From an uncultured Gammaproteobacteria bacterium (lineage in GTDB: Bacteria > Pseudomonadota > Gammaproteobacteria > HyVt-429): 64,000 nucleotides of DNA. The notes under the pieces were generated by a model. The model was given only the letters and a program-made list of their open reading frames with translations. It searched no databases and was not told where the DNA came from. The translations under genes and the position numbers were made by a program. Location of the stretch: NCBI GenBank assembly GCA_947259975.1, contig CAMYOD010000065.1:1-64000 (forward strand), in the 5' to 3' direction. How positions within the stretch are numbered: position 1 is the stretch's first letter; each line of letters opens with the position of its first letter. This document shows, one piece after another, positions 57,345-64,000 of this stretch.

Positions 57345-57974
57345 ATGAAACATTTGAAGTATTTGGTAGTTGGCGTCTGTATTGCGATATGGATTCCGCT
57401 GACGCATGCCGCACAACCTCAAGCAATGACCGGCATGACCGCGGCTGTTTCATCGCCCGCTGCTGTCGTCAAGGAGGGTGTCGACCAGCTTGTGGGATTT
57501 CTGGTCGCAGGCGGCGCGGAAAATCCGCAGCAGGTCATGGCGTTTCTCGAGACCAACATCGCGCCATACTTCGATTTTCAGTATATGAGCCAATGGGCAG
57601 TTGGCAGTCGTTATCGTTTCCTGTCGCCCGCGGAACGTGCGGGAATTCAAAAGCAGCTGCGCGATGACTTTCTCGGCTCACTGGCACGCAACCTTGCTGG
57701 CTATCGTCATGGTCGCGCCGAATACGCACCGGCCCGTGGCAACCTGAGAAACGGACCCGCGGTCGTTAACTTACAGGCCTACCAGACCGGCGCTTATCCG
57801 ATGCGACTGGAGTTCCGCCTGTATCGGGCGCGTGATGGCTGGCGCGTGTTCGATGTGGCCATGAACGGGCAAAGCGCCGCGCTCTATTACCGCAATTTCT
57901 TCAGGAATTATTTCTACCGCCAGCGGGCACAAAGCCAGCAGGCCTGGCAACCGTACACCCCGGGACGGCGCTGA
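57345..57974 (+). CDS. MlaC/Ttg2D-family periplasmic lipid-binding protein
   Basis: 209 residues. Signal peptide (KYLVVGVCIAIWIPLTHA) and an MlaC-type domain: FLETNIAPYFDFQYMSQWAV, QKQLRDDFLGSLARNL and the C-terminal GWRVFDVAMNGQSAALYYRN. MlaC carries phospholipids across the periplasm between MlaA and the MlaFEDB transporter. No mlaFEDB genes are near, so this is a stand-alone member in the FadL/SCP2-like gene string. Confidence 0.87.
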   Translation: MKHLKYLVVGVCIAIWIPLTHAAQPQAMTGMTAAVSSPAAVVKEGVDQLVGFLVAGGAENPQQVMAFLETNIAPYFDFQYMSQWAVGSRYRFLSPAERAGIQKQLRDDFLGSLARNLAGYRHGRAEYAPARGNLRNGPAVVNLQAYQTGAYPMRLEFRLYRARDGWRVFDVAMNGQSAALYYRNFFRNYFYRQRAQSQQAWQPYTPGRR

Positions 57975-58011
57975 GCGGCAGCATGCGCGCGGCACACGTT
58001 ACCCGTTCATC

Positions 58012-58040
58012 TTGACTATATTAGAGAATTCTAATATACT
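58012..58040 (+). promoter_or_regulatory. Strong promoter with sox-type inverted-repeat operator
   Basis: TTGACT (58,012-58,017) and TATACT (58,035-58,040) are 17 bases apart. The spacer holds a perfect inverted repeat with 9-bp arms, TATATTAGA/TCTAATATA (58,017-58,025 and 58,030-58,038). The core ATTAG-N6-CTAAT is placed exactly as in the sox promoter. This is the classic layout of a repressor operator inside a promoter. Confidence 0.75.
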
Positions 58041-58073
58041 ACATAGTGTTCCTCTATTGGGTTTCGAGACACT

Positions 58074-58184
58074 ATGTTTAATGTCGATGCTTTTACGCTT
58101 CTGGGGCTGGTGGTCAGCGTAGTTGTCGTGGCCGTCCTTTTTAAGGTTTGCAAAAACGGCGGCTGCAATAAACCGCTTTGCTGA
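58074..58184 (+). CDS. 36-residue Cys-rich membrane peptide
   Basis: A short frame not flagged by length-based gene finding. Its N-terminal 23 residues are hydrophobic (FTLLGLVVSVVVVAVLFK) and form one membrane helix. The last ten residues hold three cysteines in the pattern CKNGGCNKPLC, followed by a stop. It lies 33 bases after the -10 box of a strong, operator-bearing promoter, with no other gene between. The ribosome-binding site is weak. A metal- or sulfur-binding membrane microprotein is plausible. No family is recognised. Confidence 0.6.
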   Translation: MFNVDAFTLLGLVVSVVVVAVLFKVCKNGGCNKPLC

Positions 58185-58260
58185 TTTCGGTCGATTTACC
58201 TACGAGCTTGATCTCGCGTTCTGACCTGGCCCCATTTGATTGTTCGGGCACGCCCCCCGT

Positions 58261-59610
58261 TTAACTAATCCCCAGACGTTGCATGCGGCGCCAAAGCGTC
58301 GTTCTATCGATGCCGAGCAGGCGCGCGGCGGCGCTCTTGCTGCCACGGGTCTGTTGCAGCGCCGTCTCGATCTCCTCGCGCTGCGCAAGCCGTGACTCTC
58401 CGATTGGCGGCACCGGGACAGGCTGCGCCACGCCACGGAAGTGGGCCATCACATCCTGCGGCAGGCTCTCCGGCAACACCATACCGTTTACTGCGCAGAT
58501 AATGCCGTGTTCGACGGCGTTTTCCAGTTCCCGCACGTTACCTGGCCAGGGATAATTCATCATCGCCCGCATCGCTTCGGCGCTGCATTGCATGTCATCG
58601 GGATAGCCGCGCGCCGCTAACCGGTGGCAAAAATATTTTGTAAGCAAAGGAATGTCACCCGGGCGATCGCGCAGTGAAGGTACCGTGATGGGGATGACCG
58701 CAATACGGTAATAGAGGTCGGCACGAAAATCTCCCCGGTCTACCATGTCGCGCAAGTTGCTGTTGGAGGCGGCGATAATGCGTACATCAACCCGTGTCGG
58801 TTTGTCCGAACCGACCATCTCGAATTCCTGCTCCTGTATTGCGCGCAGCAGCTTCGCCTGCAGGTGCATCGGAATCTCACCGACCTCATCGAGGAACAGC
58901 GTTCCTTTATTAGCGGCCTGAAAGCGGCCCGGCCGGTTCTGGGTCGCACCCGTAAAGGCCCCTTTGATATGGCCGAATAGTTCCGACTCAATCAGCGATT
59001 CCGGAATCGCCGCACAATTGATCTCCACAAAAGGTTGCTGCGCACGCGTGCTTGATCGATGAATCATGCGCGCTAATTGGGTCTTGCCGGTGCCGGACTC
59101 TCCTTGCAAAAGTACAGACGCGTTGGTGGGGGCGATCTGCTGGATACGATCGACGATCTCCAGCATACGCGGATCCTGGGTTTCGATATCCCCGCCGCCA
59201 GGATTGATCACGGCTTCGAGGCGCCGGGCCCCGGTACGGTCGCGCATCAGAATCAAACGTAGACGGCCTCGGTTGTGCGGGTCACTGATCACGCCCGTGC
59301 TGAATTCGATATCCGCATAGCCGTCTTTATGCTTGAGTCGCCGTTCGAACTTCACAAAATTGCCGCTTGGGCGCCCGGCGGCGTCAACGTCGCCGGCGTC
59401 GATGGCGGCCTTCAAAAGTGCCTGGGTAAAGTTAAAACTCTTAATGTCTTTCAGCGACTGCAGGGGTTCGTTAGGCGGCATGTGCAGCAGCTCGCCTGCC
59501 GCCGGGTTCTGATACAGCACGCCGCCGTCCGGCGTGGCGATAATCACACCCTCGTCGATGTAGGCGACGACGGCCTCCACCAATGGGTTGAGATCCCTGA
59601 GTTCCGTCAT
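58261..59610 (-). CDS. Sigma-54-dependent transcription activator with PAS domain
   Basis: 449 residues from the ATG at 59,610 (the frame is open to 59,802). A PAS-like sensor (about 10-130, [20 protein letters not shown]) is followed by the AAA+ domain with Walker A GESGTGKT (170-177), the sigma-54-contacting GAFTGA (217-222) and the arginine finger region. The C-terminus is a Fis-type helix-turn-helix ([20 protein letters not shown]). It lacks a response-regulator receiver domain, so the PAS domain probably senses a ligand directly. It diverges from the SCP2-like gene, which has a sigma-54 promoter. Confidence 0.92.
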   Translation of the reverse strand: MTELRDLNPLVEAVVAYIDEGVIIATPDGGVLYQNPAAGELLHMPPNEPLQSLKDIKSFNFTQALLKAAIDAGDVDAAGRPSGNFVKFERRLKHKDGYADIEFSTGVISDPHNRGRLRLILMRDRTGARRLEAVINPGGGDIETQDPRMLEIVDRIQQIAPTNASVLLQGESGTGKTQLARMIHRSSTRAQQPFVEINCAAIPESLIESELFGHIKGAFTGATQNRPGRFQAANKGTLFLDEVGEIPMHLQAKLLRAIQEQEFEMVGSDKPTRVDVRIIAASNSNLRDMVDRGDFRADLYYRIAVIPITVPSLRDRPGDIPLLTKYFCHRLAARGYPDDMQCSAEAMRAMMNYPWPGNVRELENAVEHGIICAVNGMVLPESLPQDVMAHFRGVAQPVPVPPIGESRLAQREEIETALQQTRGSKSAAARLLGIDRTTLWRRMQRLGIS

Positions 59611-59774
59611 AATCGAAGCGCCCCCGGGTATATCGGAAACCGAGCTGATTGAGGTGTGTCCCGACCGCAGGTTGCCGGGCGGCCGGCGACTCATGGTGGC
59701 GCGCGTCTGGAAGGAAGATTGCTTAACGTGGCCCACCGCCACGCGCGTTCTAGACACGTAAATCAGTCTACCAT

Positions 59775-59788
59775 ATGTTGCGCAACAT
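59775..59788. promoter_or_regulatory. Probable binding site of the sigma-54 activator
   Basis: Perfect 14-base palindrome ATGTTGCGCAACAT. TGTTGC/GCAACA dyads are common upstream activator sites of NtrC-like proteins. It lies about 140 bases before the -24 element of the downstream sigma-54 promoter and 165 bases before the regulator gene itself. Confidence 0.65.
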
Positions 59789-59822
59789 GTTGCAGGGCTC
59801 ATTCAGCCGCAAAATTGATCTA

Positions 59823-59835
59823 AATCAAATGCTTA
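59823..59835 (+). promoter_or_regulatory. IHF-site match
   Basis: AATCAAATGCTTA matches the IHF consensus WATCAANNNNTTR at every defined base. It lies between the activator palindrome and the -24/-12 promoter, where IHF would bend DNA to bring the activator to RNA polymerase. Confidence 0.6.
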
Positions 59836-59879
59836 ACCGGCTTTCTCTGGCAAACTGCACTCCCTGTGAGCGCAACACC

Positions 59880-59899
59880 TAACGCACAAAAGTGCGTTA
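59880..59899. promoter_or_regulatory. 8-bp inverted repeat before the sigma-54 promoter
   Basis: TAACGCAC/GTGCGTTA with a four-base loop (AAAA), 20 bases upstream of the -24 element. A possible second operator. Confidence 0.45.
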
Positions 59900-59917
59900 A
59901 ATCAAGAAGTTAAGACG

Positions 59918-59934
59918 TTGGCACGTCTCTAGCA
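59918..59934 (+). promoter_or_regulatory. Sigma-54 (-24/-12) promoter of the SCP2-like gene
   Basis: TTGGCACGTCTCTAGCA has the invariant GG (59,920-59,921) and GC (59,932-59,933) ten bases apart, with the TGGCAC -24 box perfect and the -12 box one base from TTGC. It lies 42 bases before the SCP2-like start. Confidence 0.8.
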
Positions 59935-59975
59935 TTAGCACCTATCTCTGATTCAACTATGTCCCAGGAGGCAGC

Positions 59976-60371
59976 ATGAGCGAGGTTTTTTCCCCGGAAT
60001 GGATGAGCGGTTTCATGAACGCGTGGAATGCGGAGCCCGAACTGGTGGGGCCGCTGGAGAAAATCAGTTTTAATTCCACGATCGGCTACGGTTTTGTTGA
60101 TGAAGACACGCCCCGCGGCGTGTTGGTAGTGGAAGGCGGCAAGGCCGTGTCGGCCGGCGCCTACAATGGCGAAGAGCTGAATTGGGATCTGCGCGCTGCG
60201 CCGGATCACTGGCAGAAGTGGATGACAAAACCGCCCGGCATGATGGCCCTGGGGATGGCCTACACCTCCGGCAAACTGAAATTCAAGGTCGGCGACTATG
60301 CGGCCATGATCAAGGATCCGCGCATGGCGGGACCGTTTATCAAGAGTTTTGCGGCAATGGGCAACGCGTGA
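59976..60371 (+). CDS. Cytoplasmic SCP2-like protein
   Basis: 131 residues without a signal peptide. SPEWMSGFMNAWNAEPELVG matches the start of the exported SCP2-like protein at 55,979. DHWQKWM and GKLKFKVGDYAAMIKDPRM follow SCP2-type strands and helices. It has a strong AGGAGG ribosome-binding site and is driven by the sigma-54 promoter. It presumably binds a hydrophobic ligand in the cytoplasm. Confidence 0.75.
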   Translation: MSEVFSPEWMSGFMNAWNAEPELVGPLEKISFNSTIGYGFVDEDTPRGVLVVEGGKAVSAGAYNGEELNWDLRAAPDHWQKWMTKPPGMMALGMAYTSGKLKFKVGDYAAMIKDPRMAGPFIKSFAAMGNA

Positions 60372-60558
60372 TTTGTTGCACCATGCAACGTTGCGCGCAA
60401 TCCATAACCATGACGGCTTGGCGGGCAGCCGCCCGCCCGCTGTGCTGCGCGCCGAGGCGACTGACTCACCAACGGCACCCGCGTTTGCCATTGCCGAAAG
60501 CGGGGAATATAGTTTTCGGTCCCCAAGTTACACCAATGGCCGGCGAGAACCTGTCCCG

Positions 60559-61776
60559 ATGACTGCAGACCTGTTACCCAAGACCGTAAGCACGCGCCTC
60601 CTCGCCATGTTGCTGTGCACCCTGCCTGGGATCCAGGCTGCCGTTGGAGCGGCGCCGGGTGCAGCAAACACCCCGGCCCTGCAGATCATCACAGTCACAT
60701 CGAACCCGGTGGGGTCCACGGTCGCCCTCGGCGGTACGGTCGTGCCTTACAAGGAAGCCACGCTCGCCGCGCAGATTCCCGGGCGTATCGAGTACATCGC
60801 CGGCGCCGAGGGTGACGCGTTCCAGCCGGGCGACGTATTGGTGGCCATCGATGATGACGACTTGCTGGCACAGCGGCGCCAGGCCTTGGCGGAACTTGGC
60901 AACACGGAATCCGCCATGCGTAACGCGCAAGTGCAATATTCGCGCGAAGTCTGGTCACCCCAATCGCGCAATATCAATCGCGCTCCCGGCATGGGGATTC
61001 CATCTTTATTTGATCAGTTCTTCACGCGCCAGATGGGCAGCATGGGGGGCTACGGCAATCCGACCCTCGATCGCCACGCCGACTTGTATTCGCGGGGTAC
61101 CAGTATCTCCCAGGCGCAGAGCCGAATCCTGAGCGCGCGCTCCCGTGTCGATGAACTCGATGCAAAGTTGCGTGACAGCCGCTCGATCGCGCCCTTTGCC
61201 GGTGTCATTGTCCGGAAATTGGTGGAAGTCGGGGATACGGTACAGCCCGGCCAACCGCTCGTAACCTACGCCGATACCCAATACCTGCAGGTGCAAGTGG
61301 AGGTCCCGGCGCGTTCGATGCCCGGCCTGAGTCGCGGCCTTATCGTTCCGGCCCGGCTGGATGTGGGTAACACGCGTACCGAGGCGCGCGTGGCGCAGAT
61401 ATTTCCGGTGGCCGATGCGCGTCGTCACACCGTGACCGTAAAATTTGACCTGCCGACGGATGTTCCGGGCGGTCCCGGTATGTATGCCGAAGTGTTTATT
61501 CCGGATGTGAATGCCTCCGCAGACCCGGTCCCCGTGATTCCGGAATCCGCGGTGGTATGGCGCGGTAGTCTACCGGCGGTATTCGTTGTCAATGCACAGG
61601 ATCGTTTCGAGACCCGTTTGTTGCGGCTTGGTGAATACGTCGATAGCGACAATGTCGCCGTGCTTTCCGGTATTAAAGCGGGTGAGCGCGTGGTCGCAAA
61701 TCCCCCGGCATCGATGGTTTCCGGCTGGTCCATAGGCGCTGCCGGCGCACAACAGGGGTCCGAGGCGGCGAATTAA
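60559..61776 (+). CDS. RND-efflux periplasmic adaptor
   Basis: About 405 residues from the ATG at 60,559 (the frame opens at 60,349, but that part looks non-coding). Signal peptide with LLAMLLCTLPGIQAAVGAA, lipoyl half 1 (VVPYKEATLAAQIPGRIEYI), a helical hairpin with an unusual Met/Gly-rich insert (FTRQMGSMGGYGNPTL), lipoyl half 2 (DSRSIAPFAGVIVRKLVEVG) and beta-barrel/membrane-proximal domains. It partners the RND pump that follows 101 bases later. No outer-membrane factor gene is in the window. Confidence 0.9.
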   Translation: MTADLLPKTVSTRLLAMLLCTLPGIQAAVGAAPGAANTPALQIITVTSNPVGSTVALGGTVVPYKEATLAAQIPGRIEYIAGAEGDAFQPGDVLVAIDDDDLLAQRRQALAELGNTESAMRNAQVQYSREVWSPQSRNINRAPGMGIPSLFDQFFTRQMGSMGGYGNPTLDRHADLYSRGTSISQAQSRILSARSRVDELDAKLRDSRSIAPFAGVIVRKLVEVGDTVQPGQPLVTYADTQYLQVQVEVPARSMPGLSRGLIVPARLDVGNTRTEARVAQIFPVADARRHTVTVKFDLPTDVPGGPGMYAEVFIPDVNASADPVPVIPESAVVWRGSLPAVFVVNAQDRFETRLLRLGEYVDSDNVAVLSGIKAGERVVANPPASMVSGWSIGAAGAQQGSEAAN

Positions 61777-61877
61777 TAAATGTGTAACGCCAAGCGGTTG
61801 CACCTTGCAGTCCATCTACATTACTAGCAGGTCCACACATGCTGAGCTTTGAGGCGGCCGCGGGCGGTTTGTAGTTC

Positions 61878-64000
61878 ATGACAGATTCCGACAAAAACAC
61901 ATCTCGATCAGCACCGCGGGACTCCTCAGACGTGCCGGCCGAAGGGTTGGGTATTGCGGGGCGTATCGCACGCCAGTTCATCAACTCGCCGGTGACACCG
62001 TTGTTGATGGTGGGCGCGCTCGCGATTGGCTTGCTGGGACTGTTTTTTACCCCGCGACAGGAAGACCCGAAGATCTCCGTGCCCATGGTCGATGTATTCG
62101 TCCAATACCCGGGCGCATCCGCCGAACAGGTGGCCAGTCTGGTGACCGATCCGCTCGAGCGGATCATGAGCGAAATACCCGGTGTGCGCCACGTCTACTC
62201 GGCGACCCGCCGGGGTGATGCGATTGTGACCGTGCGCTTCCGGGTCGGCGAGGATATGGGTGATTCCATCGTCAAGGTGCACGACAAATTGCAGTCGAAC
62301 CTCGACAAGATCCCGCCGGGCGTGAAGATGCCGCTGGTCAAGCCGGTCAGTATCGATGATGTGCCCATCGTCACATTGACACTTTGGTCAAATGACGTCG
62401 ACGATGGGAATCTACGTACCCTTGCGTTGGATGTGCTGCAGCGTCTGAAAGAGGTTCCCAACACCGGCCGTGGTTTCATCGTCGGTGGGCGCTCCGACCA
62501 GATTCGCGTCGAGGTATCCTCGGAGCGGCTCAGCGGCTATGGCATCAGCATCGAGCAAGTTGCCAACACCATCAGCACCGCAAACTCGGAGCTTGCCGCC
62601 GGTGCCGTCGAAGGCTCCGGGGCGGCATTCAATGTCTACACCGGTTCGTTTTTGCGCACGGCGGAGGATATCGCACGTCTCGTGGTGGGCACCCGCGGCG
62701 GTGTCCCGGTGTATGTGCGGGACGTGGCGCAAGTGTCGCACGCGCCCGAAGATACCAGGCAGATGGCGCATTACTACGCCGGGCCGGCAGCGGAAGATGA
62801 GAAAGTCGATCCCTATGGTGCGCCGGCGGTGACTATCGCGATCGCTAAAAAAATCGGCACGAACGGCGTTAGCGTTGCCGAAGACATTATGGAGCGTCTT
62901 GAAATTCTCAAAGGGCGCCTGATACCGGATAACGTCAAGGTCAGTGTCACACGTAACTACGGCAAGACCGCGGACGACAAAGTAAACGAATTACTGCTCG
63001 CATTGTTTGAGGCCGCCGTGGCGGTCAGCATCCTGTGTTTGATCGGCCTCGGTCTGCGCGCGGCCTCGGTCGTTATCACGATTATTCCCATCGTCATCCT
63101 GGTAACTGTGTGGTCGGCATGGCTGCTCGACTACACCATCGACCGGGTGAGTCTGTTCGCGCTGGTGTTCTCGATCGGTATTCTGGTCGATGATGCCACG
63201 GTTGTGGTCGAAAATATTTTTCGCCGCTGGCTAGAAGCGGGCAAAACCACGGTGACAACCGCAATCGACGCGGTACGCGAGGTCGGCAATCCAACCATAC
63301 TCGCCACCCTGACTATTATCTCCGCGATGTTACCCATGGGTTTCGTGAGCGGGCTGATGGGGCCCTACATGCGCCCGATTCCGGTGCTGGGTTCGGCCGC
63401 CATGTTCTTCTCGCTGGTGGCGGCCTTCGTATTCGCGCCCTGGTTTGCGATGCGGGTGCGGCCCAAGATGGAAGCCTTACAAAAGGCCGAGCGGCGCGAG
63501 GAAAAGACCCGCGAATGGGTCAGTCGCATCTATAACCCGTGTATGCAGCCCCTTTGCGGTAACCGCAAGATCGGTCTGGCGTTTCTGGCGTTTCTGATCA
63601 TCGCCACGTTTCTCGCCTGTGCCTTGTTCTACACCAAGAGCGTCGCCGTGAAGATGTTGCCGTTCGACAACAAACCTGAGTTCAATGTCGTGGTGAACAT
63701 GCCCGAAGGGACCGCGCTGCCGGTTACCGCCAACGTCACCACTCAGCTGGCGCAGGAGCTGCGCAAAATTCCCGAGGTAACCGCACTGCAGACCTATGTC
63801 GGCACCGCGTCACCGTTCAATTTCAACGGCATGGTGCGGCACTATTTTCTGCGCCAGCAACCCTGGGAAAGTGACATCCAGGTTATGTTGCTCGACAAGA
63901 ACGACCGCGAGCGGGGCAGCCACGAGATCGCCGTGGCCGCGCGTTCGCTTCTGGTGCCGGTAGCTGAACGGCTCGGCGCCCGCATCCAGGTGGTGGAGAT
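61878..64000 (+). CDS. RND-family inner-membrane transporter, 3'-partial
   Basis: The frame runs off the window, giving about 707 residues. It has an N-terminal membrane helix (SPVTPLLMVGALAIGLLGLF), then PMVDVFVQYPGASAEQVASL, the AcrB/HAE1-type porter domain, and the second half of the first membrane block, including SLFALVFSIGILVDDATVVV with paired aspartates that carry protons. A large periplasmic loop begins after about 570. Substrates are unknown. The gene is in an operon with the adaptor and possibly controlled with the SCP2-like gene. Confidence 0.93.
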   Translation, partial: MTDSDKNTSRSAPRDSSDVPAEGLGIAGRIARQFINSPVTPLLMVGALAIGLLGLFFTPRQEDPKISVPMVDVFVQYPGASAEQVASLVTDPLERIMSEIPGVRHVYSATRRGDAIVTVRFRVGEDMGDSIVKVHDKLQSNLDKIPPGVKMPLVKPVSIDDVPIVTLTLWSNDVDDGNLRTLALDVLQRLKEVPNTGRGFIVGGRSDQIRVEVSSERLSGYGISIEQVANTISTANSELAAGAVEGSGAAFNVYTGSFLRTAEDIARLVVGTRGGVPVYVRDVAQVSHAPEDTRQMAHYYAGPAAEDEKVDPYGAPAVTIAIAKKIGTNGVSVAEDIMERLEILKGRLIPDNVKVSVTRNYGKTADDKVNELLLALFEAAVAVSILCLIGLGLRAASVVITIIPIVILVTVWSAWLLDYTIDRVSLFALVFSIGILVDDATVVVENIFRRWLEAGKTTVTTAIDAVREVGNPTILATLTIISAMLPMGFVSGLMGPYMRPIPVLGSAAMFFSLVAAFVFAPWFAMRVRPKMEALQKAERREEKTREWVSRIYNPCMQPLCGNRKIGLAFLAFLIIATFLACALFYTKSVAVKMLPFDNKPEFNVVVNMPEGTALPVTANVTTQLAQELRKIPEVTALQTYVGTASPFNFNGMVRHYFLRQQPWESDIQVMLLDKNDRERGSHEIAVAARSLLVPVAERLGARIQVVE

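Noticed and set aside
59611-59802. 64-residue N-terminal extension of the sigma-54 activator
   Set aside because: It would cover the activator palindrome region and has no PAS or other domain character. The ATG at 59,610 begins just before the PAS domain with a purine-rich site upstream.
60374-60395. Second activator site TGTTGC-N5-GCAACG before the RND adaptor gene
   Set aside because: The half-site spacing differs from the clear palindrome at 59,775, and no valid sigma-54 promoter follows.
60470-60500. Second sigma-54 promoter (CGGCACCCGCGTTTGC) before the RND adaptor gene
   Set aside because: The GG and GC are 11 bases apart instead of 10, a spacing that normally abolishes sigma-54 promoters.

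Overview
This is a GC-rich chromosomal window whose core gene order is typical of Gammaproteobacteria: maf-rng-yhdP-nit-tldD-pmbA, then aspS-nudB-yebC-ruvCAB-ybgC-tolQRAB-pal-cpoB-queE-queC, then tRNA-Lys. A soxXYZA operon with soxB, a tusA-dsrE2 pair and a YeeE/YedE-type transporter point to a sulfur-oxidising (thiosulfate-using) gammaproteobacterium, perhaps of the Chromatiales/Ectothiorhodospiraceae type. No genus can be fixed from the sequence alone.

Region 1 (1-19,374) looks like a dedicated export locus for a giant surface protein. It holds the C-terminal ~3,500 residues of an RTX-repeat protein, broken in the present sequence by an exact 89-bp tandem duplication. It is followed by a DUF3467 protein, a GAF-GAF-TM-HlyD protein, a PqqD-like/M50 protease/HlyD fusion, a shortened SecA-like ATPase, a second HlyD-type adaptor and a glycosyltransferase. 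The last five genes overlap or nearly touch and run the same way.

Region 2 (19,383-42,739) is housekeeping: nucleotide-pool hygiene (Maf, NudB, Nit), RNA processing (RNase G), envelope lipid transport (YhdP), TldD/PmbA protease, AspRS, Holliday-junction resolution (RuvABC), the Tol-Pal system and queuosine synthesis (QueE, QueC).

Region 3 (42,740-46,750) holds a YeeE/YedE transporter and a tRNA-Lys transcription unit. The tRNA leader is made of hairpin-rich repeats carrying truncated tRNA 5' ends. A phosphotransferase-fold gene, an aspartyl/asparaginyl hydroxylase-like gene and a small membrane protein follow.

Region 4 (46,751-54,230) is sulfur oxidation. On the minus strand lie soxX, soxY, soxZ, soxA, a terminator and soxB, with bepA upstream. 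On the plus strand lie tusA and dsrE2. The sox promoter region carries an inverted repeat ATTAG-N6-CTAAT.

Region 5 (54,231-64,000) is a cluster that appears devoted to hydrophobic molecules: a FadL-type porin, two related SCP2-like proteins (one exported, one cytoplasmic), a DUF302 protein, an MlaC-like protein, a 36-residue Cys-rich membrane peptide, a sigma-54 activator and an RND adaptor/pump pair (pump cut by the window end). The promoter of the small peptide carries the same ATTAG-N6-CTAAT operator in the same position relative to the -10 box as in the sox promoter. The cytoplasmic SCP2-like gene has a complete sigma-54 promoter layout: activator palindrome, IHF site and -24/-12 element. 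These links suggest that the cluster belongs to the sulfur regulon or to a linked hydrophobe-trafficking response. That is inference.
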